Below, piece by piece: positions 8,101 to 13,143 of a stretch of 16,046 nt of DNA. This DNA is from Patescibacteria group bacterium (GTDB taxonomy: Bacteria; Patescibacteriota; WWE3; 2-01-FULL-39-13). The stretch lies in NCBI GenBank assembly GCA_030916925.1, contig JAUPVU010000016.1:1-16046 (forward strand). The letters are read 5' to 3'. The notes under the pieces were generated by a model. That model worked only from the letters and a program-made list of their open reading frames with translations. It had not been told where the DNA came from and did not search any database. A program made the position numbers and the translations under genes. The stretch's first letter is position 1. The number at the start of each line of letters is the position of its first letter.

Positions 8101-8106
8101 ATTATA
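8101..8106 (-). promoter_or_regulatory. -10 box for trpS
   Basis: Perfect TATAAT on the minus strand, 8 nt before the trpS ATG at 8092, which predicts a near-leaderless transcript. Only a weak -35 (TTCTCT) lies 17 nt upstream, so read-through from the tRNA gene could also contribute. Confidence 0.5.
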
Positions 8107-8156
8107 CGTTATGAAGTACTCTGAGAGAATTTAAATATGAGGAGGGGAATACTTGG

Positions 8157-8229
8157 TGGCGGCGGGTGGAATCGGACCACCGACCTTTGCGTTATGAATG
8201 CAATGCTCTAACCCCTGAGCTACGCCGCC
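8157..8229 (-). tRNA. tRNA with CAU anticodon, elongator-Met type
   Basis: Minus-strand cloverleaf. The acceptor GGCGGCG pairs with CGCCGCC, with discriminator A and encoded CCA (8154-8156). The D-arm is GCTC/GAGC with an 8-nt loop holding GGGG. The anticodon arm TTGCA-TTCATAA-CGCAA carries anticodon CAT, with an A:C mismatch closing the loop. The variable loop is AGGTC and the T-arm is GGTGG-TCCGATT-CCACC. The full G1-C72 pair excludes an initiator. GGCNNCGTAGCTCAG with CTCATAA-like loop matches elongator tRNA-Met better than tRNA-Ile2, but the two cannot be fully separated because Ile2 depends on lysidine modification of C34. Unusually, T-loop position 55 is C, not the near-universal U. A partial copy of its 5' end lies 69 nt upstream. 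Confidence 0.93.
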
Positions 8230-8232
8230 TAA
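8210..8232. repeat. Direct repeat copy 1 (5' end of tRNA-Met)
   Basis: A 23-bp sequence covering the acceptor 5' strand and D-arm of the tRNA plus two flanking bases. It recurs exactly at 8301-8323, offset by 91 bp and in the same orientation. Confidence 0.95.
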
Positions 8233-8260
8233 TTATCACTACCACCCCACCTTCTATTCC

Positions 8261-8326
8261 AAAAACTGCTTCAGGCGTGGCGATCGGCTTTGCCGATCTA
8301 AACCCCTGAGCTACGCCGCCTAAAGC
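8261..8326 (-). ncRNA. Candidate structured RNA / attenuator that mimics the tRNA-Met 5' half
   Basis: The minus strand begins with GCTTTAGGCG (8326-8317), overlapping the copied tRNA 5' end, and closes 40 nt later with CGCCTGAAGC (8277-8268). This makes a 10-bp stem with one G-U pair. Nested inside is a perfect 7-bp hairpin GATCGGC-AAA-GCCGATC (8298-8282). AG and TTTTT (8265-8261) follow the outer stem directly, as in an intrinsic terminator. The plus strand has no T-run after the stem, so the signal is directional. A TATAAT lies upstream (8354-8359). This is either a small RNA of about 85-90 nt or an attenuator in the leader of the tRNA-Met transcript. The function is inferred from structure only. 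Confidence 0.4.
8301..8323. repeat. Direct repeat copy 2 (partial tRNA-Met copy)
   Basis: Exact 23-bp copy of 8210-8232. On the minus strand it reads as the tRNA acceptor 5' strand, the D-stem GCTC and the start of the D-loop. It then diverges (GATC instead of GAGC) and has no anticodon or T-arm, so it is not a functional tRNA gene. Confidence 0.95.
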
Positions 8327-8353
8327 AATAAAGATACAATACCGCTCTCGCAT

Positions 8354-8359
8354 ATTATA
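8354..8359 (-). promoter_or_regulatory. -10 box upstream of the tRNA-mimic element and tRNA-Met
   Basis: Perfect TATAAT on the minus strand, 27 nt before the outer stem of the structured element. The -35 position (TTAAAA) is poor. It is the best promoter candidate for both the element and the tRNA-Met gene, because the only closer AT-rich box (GATAAT, 8232-8237) would start transcription inside the tRNA. Confidence 0.4.
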
Positions 8360-8369
8360 CATATATATA

Positions 8370-8378
8370 TGCTACATT
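8370..8378 (+). promoter_or_regulatory. Extended -10 promoter for the FtsB-like gene
   Basis: TGC-TACATT ends 9 nt before ATG 8388. A weak AAGG (8381-8384) lies between but is too close to the ATG for a normal ribosome-binding site, so a near-leaderless mRNA is more likely. Confidence 0.4.
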
Positions 8379-8387
8379 TTAAGGTAT

Positions 8388-8750
8388 ATGCACAGATCAA
8401 CAATAATAAAGATTGCTATCCCATGCGTTTTTTTATATTTTATTGTTGGCAATATCAAGTCTATAATAGACGCTCGAAAGAGTTTAGAGAAAATTGATAC
8501 TGCTAAAAGCACCTTAGCTGAGATAGAAAATACAAATTTAGAGACGCTTAATCAAATAGATTACGTACAATCTCAAGCCTATTTAGACAAAATTGCATTA
8601 GAAAACTTCAATATGACACGAACAGAGGCAACCATTGTAATACTCGAGGGGGCCAGGACCCTGGAGGAGGTTGAAGTCGCGAAAACGCCCACAAAACAAC
8701 AAGAACACCGGGAGCCACTAACCGAATGGAAGGCGTATTTTAACCTATAG
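8388..8750 (+). CDS. FtsB/DivIC-like septum formation initiator family protein
   Basis: 120 aa, single-pass inner-membrane protein. The short cytosolic N-terminus (MHRSTIIK) leads into one membrane segment (about 7-25). A coiled coil follows (about 28-58, KSLEKIDTAKSTLAEIENTNLETL). The family's conserved end then appears, AYLDKIALENFNMTRTEATIVIL (64-86), equivalent to the 'fiEkiAreklgm.kpgE.v' of FtsB/DivIC. A polar tail of about 30 residues ends it. In other bacteria such proteins bind FtsL and FtsQ in the divisome and help activate septal peptidoglycan synthesis outside the membrane. FtsB and DivIC cannot be told apart here, and no FtsL/FtsQ gene is adjacent. The initiator tRNA lies 52 nt downstream on the same strand, with its own promoter. 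Confidence 0.8.
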   Translation: MHRSTIIKIAIPCVFLYFIVGNIKSIIDARKSLEKIDTAKSTLAEIENTNLETLNQIDYVQSQAYLDKIALENFNMTRTEATIVILEGARTLEEVEVAKTPTKQQEHREPLTEWKAYFNL

Positions 8751-8755
8751 TCGTT

Positions 8756-8784
8756 TTGCTTTATGGCTGATTTTACGGTACAAT
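8756..8784 (+). promoter_or_regulatory. Promoter for initiator tRNA-fMet
   Basis: TTGCTT (8756-8761), a 17-nt spacer, then TACAAT (8779-8784). The predicted start is about 11-12 nt before the tRNA. Confidence 0.6.
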
Positions 8785-8802
8785 ATGCAAGTACATAAAT
8801 GC

Positions 8803-8874
8803 CGCGGGGTAGTGGAGTAGTTCCCATGCGAGGCTCATAATCTCGAGACCCTGGTGCAAATCCAGGCCCCGCAA
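8803..8874 (+). tRNA. Initiator tRNA-fMet (CAU)
   Basis: The acceptor 5' strand CGCGGGG faces CCCCGCA, so position 1 is C opposite A72, the unpaired end that marks initiators. The discriminator is A and CCA is encoded (8875-8877). The anticodon arm is CGAGG-CTCATAA-TCTCG with anticodon CAT. Overall it resembles E. coli tRNA-fMet. Several positions are unusual. The anticodon stem lacks the three consecutive G-C pairs (29:41 is A-T and 31:39 is G-T). The D-loop AGTAGTTC has no GG. The variable loop has only 4 nt. The T-loop is TGCAAAT, with G55 in place of U. A run of six T (8880-8885) follows right after the CCA and may help termination. Confidence 0.94.
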
Positions 8875-8917
8875 CCAAGTTTTTTCCTGCCAAAAATATC
8901 GTTTTAATAAGTTAAAG

Positions 8918-8946
8918 TTGACACTATATACACTGGGTTATATCAT
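8918..8946 (+). promoter_or_regulatory. Sigma70-type promoter for the tyrosine recombinase gene
   Basis: Consensus TTGACA (8918-8923), 17-nt spacer, TATCAT (8941-8946). This is the best -35 in the window, with a leader of about 40 nt before ATG 8993. AGTTGA (8916-8921) and TCAACT (8946-8951) form an inverted repeat that flanks the promoter and could be an operator. Confidence 0.65.
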
Positions 8947-8992
8947 CAACTCATAGTTAAATTTACTTGCCAATAAATACATAACTCATAAT

Positions 8993-9871
8993 ATGACATT
9001 GCTAACAAAAGCTAGAGAAAAATTTATAAACCATTTATCAGAAAAAGGAAGAGCCGGCGCCACCGTCATCGCATATTCAAAAGACATAGAACAACTAGTT
9101 ATGTATATAACCGAGAAAGAAAATAAGCTAAATGCAGACGATGTTAGCAAATCCGATATCGAGAATTTCCTAAAATACTTAGCAGAGCATAGTTATACGA
9201 AGAAGACTATATCCAGAAAAATCAACGCTATAAAAACCTTTTTTAAATATTTAACGGATATTGGATTAATAACCAGCGACCCGTCCCAATTAATACAACA
9301 TCCAAAATTAGAACAAAACGCACCTAGAATATTAAGTAAGTTGGAATACAGAGCTCTAAGAGACACGGTTAAGGATGATGTCAGAACAAAAGCAATTTTT
9401 GAAATCCTAATTCAAACCGGAGTCAAAATTTCTGAACTCCAAAACATACAACAAGCTGATATAAAACTATCTGAAAATCCCGATAGCGCAGGGACCTTAA
9501 CAATCCCACATTCTGATAGCAGCACCGGAAGATTAATACCACTAAACAAGGCTGTTCAAGAGGCAGTTCGAAATTATCTTAAAGAAAGACCAAACGCAAA
9601 AAGCGATAATTTATTTATAACCAAAACTGGAAACCCTCTTTTAGTTAGAAATATTAGAGCAACCTTAGACCGATACTTCAAACAGGTAGGTTTATCAGAT
9701 GTAACCGTAAACGATTTAAGACACACTTTTATTGCCGAGCATTTAAGAATGGGCGCTAGCGTTTTACTCGTTTCAAAAATCGCTGGACATAAAAGGCTTT
9801 CAACTACAGAAAATTATTTAAGATATGTCGAGAGGAAAGAATCCGGCATAGGAGAATTAGCGGAGTTATAA
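8993..9871 (+). CDS. XerC/D-like tyrosine recombinase with substituted catalytic residues
   Basis: 292 aa. The N-terminal SAM-like core-binding domain covers about 1-95 (TVIAYSKDIEQLVMYI, TISRKINAIKTFFKYL), with the catalytic domain at about 110-285. These enzymes cut and rejoin DNA through a Tyr; Xer members resolve chromosome dimers, and others integrate mobile DNA. The nucleophile is present (TTENY, Y275), as are the late His (GH, H266) and Arg II with following His (DLRHTF, R243, H244). However, Arg I, normally in 'TGLRvSEL', is Lys (TGVKISEL, K145). The His of HxxR is Asn (N240-D-L-R243). The usual beta-hairpin Lys is not obvious in STGRLIPL. The frame is intact and has its own good promoter, so it is not a plain pseudogene. 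It may be a weak or altered-chemistry Xer. It is convergent with dnaN, 78 nt apart. Confidence 0.88.
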   Translation: MTLLTKAREKFINHLSEKGRAGATVIAYSKDIEQLVMYITEKENKLNADDVSKSDIENFLKYLAEHSYTKKTISRKINAIKTFFKYLTDIGLITSDPSQLIQHPKLEQNAPRILSKLEYRALRDTVKDDVRTKAIFEILIQTGVKISELQNIQQADIKLSENPDSAGTLTIPHSDSSTGRLIPLNKAVQEAVRNYLKERPNAKSDNLFITKTGNPLLVRNIRATLDRYFKQVGLSDVTVNDLRHTFIAEHLRMGASVLLVSKIAGHKRLSTTENYLRYVERKESGIGELAEL

Positions 9872-9949
9872 AAATGACTGACGACCTTAGAAAGGAAGAA
9901 GCCTCACTCGAAACTCATGGATAAACAAAATGCAATTAAGATAGATTAA

Positions 9950-11059
9950 CTACCAACTCGCCCGCATCGGCATAACAAGATAGAAGTAGTCTTCGTTTCC
10001 AATAATTTTAAACATTCCAGGTTTTAATGCTTCGACAGTTTTAAAAACTAATTCAACGTCAGTTACAGTATTTACAAAGTCCAGTAAGTATCTTGCATTA
10101 AAGGCTATCTGAATGTCATCACCTTCGATTTCTGCCACTAAGTTAGAAGAATTACTCCCTTGCTCGGTTGGCTGAGAAATAACCTGCGCGGCTCCATTCT
10201 CGGCGATTACTTTAATCATATTTCCATTCTCTCTAGAGAATACACTCGCAAGTTTAATTGCCGAGGCTAATTCGACTGACATTAATTTAATTTCCGTTGC
10301 AAATTCATCTGGTAAGACTGCTTCATAATCTGGATAATCACCTTCTAATAATCGTATTTGTGCTTCTAGATCTTCTGTCGTAACTAAAATTACATTTCTC
10401 TCCAAATTAATATCGAAAGTTAAGACATCAGAAACCGCAGAAAAGGATTTAACTACTTCCAAAAAGGATCTTGCTGGAATTATGCATTTTATTTCTTCTT
10501 CGTAACTATTTTCTGTTTTAAATTTATGCTCGGCCATTCTAAAACCATCCGTTCCGGCGACGGTCAAAGTATTTCCTAATAATTTGAAATAAATTCCGGT
10601 TAAGACGGGACGGCTTTCATCTGAAGCAACGGCGAACGCTACTTTAGATAATCCTGATAAAAACTCCACAGAATTATACGTAAAAGTTTGAGTCCCTTTA
10701 GCGGCTTCGATAGATGGAAACTCTGTGGCAGGCATTCCAGCAAACGTAGCTCTAACTTTTGGGGTACTTAGTTTTAAGGTTGAACCTGATAATTCGGCGT
10801 CAATATTCTCTTCGGTAATTTGGGATGCGAACTCGGTTAATAGTTTTGCCGGAACGGTGATTTCTCCAGTGGAATCGATTTTTGCACCAATCCAAGCAGA
10901 AATCGTTAATTGTAAATCTGAAGAAGTTAATTTTAATCTACCCTTCTCTGTCCTGATTAAAATATTCGAAAGCATCGGTAGACTCACCCGAGGATTGACC
11001 GCTTTATTTAAAACAGATAGGGATTTAGTTAAGTTAACTTTCTTAACTGTAAATTGCAT
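9950..11059 (-). CDS. dnaN: DNA polymerase III beta subunit (sliding clamp)
   Basis: 369 aa, the normal length, with three tandem clamp folds of about 120 residues each. It forms the ring that tethers DNA polymerase III to DNA. The N-terminus MQFTVKKVNLTKSLSVLNKAVNPRVSLPMLSNILI is typical, as are LEGDYPDYEAVLP in domain 3 and the C-terminal hydrophobic YFYLVMPMRA (the usual ending is 'LvMPMR', where partner proteins bind). It lies 4 nt after khpB/jag, at the end of the minus-strand run rpmH-rnpA-yidD-yidC-jag-dnaN. It is thus separated from dnaA by about 2.5 kb and by the origin, rather than directly following dnaA as in most bacteria. No Shine-Dalgarno or separate promoter is evident, so transcription from the upstream operon is likely. 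Confidence 0.97.
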   Translation of the reverse strand: MQFTVKKVNLTKSLSVLNKAVNPRVSLPMLSNILIRTEKGRLKLTSSDLQLTISAWIGAKIDSTGEITVPAKLLTEFASQITEENIDAELSGSTLKLSTPKVRATFAGMPATEFPSIEAAKGTQTFTYNSVEFLSGLSKVAFAVASDESRPVLTGIYFKLLGNTLTVAGTDGFRMAEHKFKTENSYEEEIKCIIPARSFLEVVKSFSAVSDVLTFDINLERNVILVTTEDLEAQIRLLEGDYPDYEAVLPDEFATEIKLMSVELASAIKLASVFSRENGNMIKVIAENGAAQVISQPTEQGSNSSNLVAEIEGDDIQIAFNARYLLDFVNTVTDVELVFKTVEALKPGMFKIIGNEDYFYLVMPMRASW

Positions 11060-11063
11060 TTAA

Positions 11064-11549
11064 TTATTCTTTAAAACTTATTATGACTCTACGATCTCTT
11101 CCTTCTCCTTCTGAAGTCGAGGTTAAGTCATCAGTTTCAGAAACTTTTTCGTGAACAAGTCTTCTTTCGAAACTGCTCATTGGATATAAGGCTATTGTTT
11201 TCTTAAGCGCTCTAGCTTTTTCTATTGCACTCTCTGCAACTTCTAATATCTTTTTCTTTCGCTCTGCTTTATATTCACCAACATCCAAGATGACCATTCC
11301 TTCTTTTCCAAAAGATTTAAATAAAATAATATTTATTAAATGCTGAAGAGAAGCTAGGGTTCCTCCATGATATCCAATTAACAGGCTGTCGTCTGTCGTT
11401 TTTAAACTTACAAAAAGTTTGTTTGTGATAACTTGGTCTTCTCCGACTGACTCTTCATTTTCAAAGTTAACCTGGTATTCAACACCAGTATCTTTAAAAA
11501 CGTTTTCTAATATTTCGGTTACTTTAGTTTGTAGTTGTTCGTGGCTCAT
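11064..11549 (-). CDS. jag: KhpB/Jag RNA-binding protein (KH + R3H)
   Basis: 161 aa, cytosolic. A KH domain of type II (about 47-105) has its loop as LLIGYHGGTLASLQHLIN, and an R3H domain (about 107-160) has the motif ERRLVH (R-x3-H) followed by a Gly/Arg-rich strand GEGRDRRVIIS. Jag/KhpB (EloR) binds RNA with KhpA and influences cell elongation in Gram-positive bacteria. The protein here lacks the roughly 50-residue Jag-N domain and linker found in Firmicutes proteins, which are usually over 200 aa. It begins inside yidC with a 26-nt overlap (11524-11549), with no Shine-Dalgarno of its own, so translational coupling to yidC is likely. dnaN starts 4 nt after its stop. Confidence 0.92.
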   Translation of the reverse strand: MSHEQLQTKVTEILENVFKDTGVEYQVNFENEESVGEDQVITNKLFVSLKTTDDSLLIGYHGGTLASLQHLINIILFKSFGKEGMVILDVGEYKAERKKKILEVAESAIEKARALKKTIALYPMSSFERRLVHEKVSETDDLTSTSEGEGRDRRVIISFKE

Positions 11550-12327
11550 TTTTGTTAAAAATATATTTTAATATATCACTGTTCATCATCCAATACTGGA
11601 AGAAAGTTAGTAATGTCGAAAATAACCAATACAATGATAAACCGGCAGGTAAGCTTATTCCGATAAAGAACGTCATTACCGGTAGAGTATAAGTTGTCGC
11701 TTCTTGCACATTATACATTATGTCGTCTTTAGTGTCAGGAGTTGTCTTTGCTACCTCACTTCCTGGTTTATTTACCTTTGCCATATATTTAGACAACGCG
11801 AATTGTGAGAGTCCTGAAAGAATTGGCAAGGTATAGGTTTTATCTACCGCTGCTAAATTAAACATTAGGAATGAAGTTTTAAGCGTTTCAGCTGCTTGAA
11901 TAGTTGTCCACGGAAAGTCATAAAGCATGCTAAAGACTTTTTCTGAAACTAAGCCATTTGCACCGAGTAGATCTGTGAAAACTCTATATAAAAAACCAAA
12001 TACAACAATCTGAACGATAATTGGCAAACATCCTGCTGCTGGATTAAGGCCATGCTCTTTATATAACTCCATTTGTTTTTGAGCAAATACCTTTTTATCC
12101 GTATATTTTGCTTTTAGTTTATTTAGTTGAGGTGCGAGTTCTTTCTGTTTTTTTGCGAAGTGAATAGATGGTCTCGAAAGAGGAAACGTAATAAGCTTAA
12201 TAAAAACCGTCATTGCGATAATTGCGAAGCCCAGTTCCTTTCCAAACATATTGTAGAAAACAATAAGTAGGTTTAATAATGGCTGATATAAAATTGTATT
12301 AAAAATAGTTCCTAAAATTTCAAACAT
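11524..12327 (-). CDS. yidC: YidC/Oxa1-family membrane protein insertase
   Basis: 267 aa, the short form without the periplasmic P1 domain of Gram-negative YidC. About five membrane segments are seen, at about 10-28, 33-50, 100-120, 165-182 and 215-245. The first cytosolic loop is the basic coiled hairpin KKQKELAPQLNKLKAKY (59-75), then KEHGLNPAAGCLPIIVQIVVFGFLYRVF (90-117), which is the family signature. It inserts membrane proteins with or without SecYEG. The hydrophilic-groove Arg of Gram-positive YidC lies just before the hairpin. By eye that spot holds SRPSIH (R52, H56), and I cannot tell which residue takes its place. The gene starts 5 nt after the yidD stop and overlaps khpB/jag by 26 nt, in the usual rnpA-yidD-yidC-jag order. 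Confidence 0.95.
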   Translation of the reverse strand: MFEILGTIFNTILYQPLLNLLIVFYNMFGKELGFAIIAMTVFIKLITFPLSRPSIHFAKKQKELAPQLNKLKAKYTDKKVFAQKQMELYKEHGLNPAAGCLPIIVQIVVFGFLYRVFTDLLGANGLVSEKVFSMLYDFPWTTIQAAETLKTSFLMFNLAAVDKTYTLPILSGLSQFALSKYMAKVNKPGSEVAKTTPDTKDDIMYNVQEATTYTLPVMTFFIGISLPAGLSLYWLFSTLLTFFQYWMMNSDILKYIFNKNEPRTTTN

Positions 12328-12332
12328 ATAAT

Positions 12333-12569
12333 TTATATAACTGGATCGTTGCCGCCTTTTGAAAATGGATTACATCTAAGGATTCTGTATGCTCCCATTA
12401 TTCCTCCTTTAATAATACCGTACTTGTCGATTGCCTGATATGTATACTCGGAACAATATGGATCATAACGGCAGACTTTAATCCCTAACTTCTTAAGATA
12501 TTTACCCTGATCTAGAGACAACCACTTTTGATAAAAACGTATTAATTTCAGCAGTAATAGCTTCAACAT
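12333..12569 (-). CDS. yidD: YidD membrane protein insertion efficiency factor
   Basis: 78 aa from the chosen ATG. YidD is a small amphipathic inner-membrane-associated protein that aids YidC-dependent insertion. The family pattern is clear: N-terminal MLKLLLLKLIRFYQKWLS, then CRYDPYCSEYTYQAIDKYG (the PTC of other members is PYC here), then GGIMGAYRILRCNPFSKGGNDPV. The Cys-rich core and the C-terminal RCNPF..GG.DPV are intact. The loop before the first Cys is several residues longer than usual. In-frame ATGs exist at 12623 and 12587 too, but homologues begin at the equivalent of 12569. The gene overlaps the end of rnpA by 68 nt in another frame, a larger overlap than normal. Translation probably depends on coupling, as there is no Shine-Dalgarno. 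Confidence 0.88.
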   Translation of the reverse strand: MLKLLLLKLIRFYQKWLSLDQGKYLKKLGIKVCRYDPYCSEYTYQAIDKYGIIKGGIMGAYRILRCNPFSKGGNDPVI

Positions 12570-12879
12570 CGTCAGTAATTCTACCATTTTCGGATAGTAT
12601 CTGCTTTTTAGGAATAAAAACAAATTGACCTGCGGCTAACCCTTGGTTAGTTCTTACGTATTCACCGATAGTGCCTAGGAAAATACGCTTAACCTTGGTT
12701 TTTGTTACTGATTTTTTAGCGAATTTATTAGAGATTACAATCCCAAATAGGGGAAGGCCTTCGTTGTTATCTGATATGAGGTATTTGACTATAAAGAATC
12801 GACCCGAGTATTCAAACCCTTTTTTATATAAATACTTAAAACTGGATTTTGATTTTAAACTGTACTTTCTTGAGATCAA
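12502..12879 (-). CDS. rnpA: Ribonuclease P protein component
   Basis: 125 aa. This basic protein is the protein subunit of RNase P, which trims tRNA 5' leaders. The N-terminus (ISRKYSLKSKSSFKYLYKKGFEYSGRFFIVKYL) and GIVISNKFAKKSVTKTKVKR (46-65) follow the family pattern. The RNR motif, normally 'RNRxKRxxRE', is degraded to KTKVKRIFLG (60-69): the basic charge is kept, but Asn is Thr and the last Arg is Leu. Position, size and charge still make the call firm. The start is TTG (12879-12877). An in-frame stop lies two codons before it and the family N-terminus begins there, so no ATG start is possible without losing conserved residues. It sits 27 nt after rpmH and overlaps yidD. Confidence 0.92.
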   Translation of the reverse strand: MISRKYSLKSKSSFKYLYKKGFEYSGRFFIVKYLISDNNEGLPLFGIVISNKFAKKSVTKTKVKRIFLGTIGEYVRTNQGLAAGQFVFIPKKQILSENGRITDDVEAITAEINTFLSKVVVSRSG

Positions 12880-12906
12880 TTTTTATATAAATTTTTAAGA
12901 AAGAGG

Positions 12907-13068
12907 CTAATCAGCTTTGTGTCCTCTGTTGATAGCCAATCTCTTACGACCCTTTGCGCGTCTTCTTCTTAGAACGTTTTGCCCATTCTTTGTAGACATT
13001 CTCTTCAGAAACCCGTGCTTGCGGTTTCCCTTTTTTACTTTTGGTTGCCAGGTCCTTTTGGTTGACAT
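12907..13068 (-). CDS. rpmH: Ribosomal protein bL34
   Basis: 53 aa. bL34 is a small, very basic protein of the large ribosomal subunit. The conserved body is [41 protein letters not shown]. The protein is a few residues longer than the usual 44-47 because of the start MST and the tail INRGHKAD. The frame stays open upstream to 13143, but the family start is the ATG at 13068, and an extended -10 TGCTAAAAT (13079-13087) directly precedes it. It is first in the rpmH-rnpA-yidD-yidC-jag-dnaN run. Unusually, it is co-oriented with dnaA and downstream of it across the origin, instead of divergent from dnaA. Confidence 0.95.
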   Translation of the reverse strand: MSTKRTWQPKVKKGNRKHGFLKRMSTKNGQNVLRRRRAKGRKRLAINRGHKAD

Positions 13069-13078
13069 AAACGATGGA

Positions 13079-13087
13079 ATTTTAGCA
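13079..13087 (-). promoter_or_regulatory. Extended -10 promoter for the rpmH operon
   Basis: The minus strand reads TGC-TAAAAT, ending 10 nt before ATG 13068. The predicted mRNA start is 2-4 nt before the ATG. It supports the short bL34 start over the longer frame. Confidence 0.5.
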
Positions 13088-13143
13088 TAGATATGCATGA
13101 AATAACAATATTTAGACGCAAGGACAAACCGCAGCTCCTTCAT

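Noticed and set aside
8359..8370. Short (AT)n run before the FtsB-like gene
   Set aside because: About 11 bp of alternating AT is expected in such AT-rich DNA and is explained by promoter composition.
8579..8893. 104-codon minus-strand open frame across the end of the FtsB-like gene and tRNA-fMet
   Set aside because: It runs antisense through a clear tRNA gene, and its protein is the translation of tRNA complement (PGFAPGSRDYEPRM). It is an artefact.
9874..9924. 16-codon frame MTDDLRKEEASLETHG after the recombinase gene, ATG 2 nt after its stop
   Set aside because: Too short to support, no Shine-Dalgarno, no recognised family, and it lies in the gap between two convergent genes. It may be a chance frame.
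11524..12327. Loss of the groove Arg in YidC
   Set aside because: By eye the position may hold H56, but R52 lies four residues away and the Arg position varies among families, so I do not claim a loss.
13069..13143. Longer bL34 frame with 25 extra N-terminal residues
   Set aside because: The extension ([15 protein letters not shown]...) is unlike bL34 and overlaps the extended -10 of the operon. The family start is the ATG at 13068.
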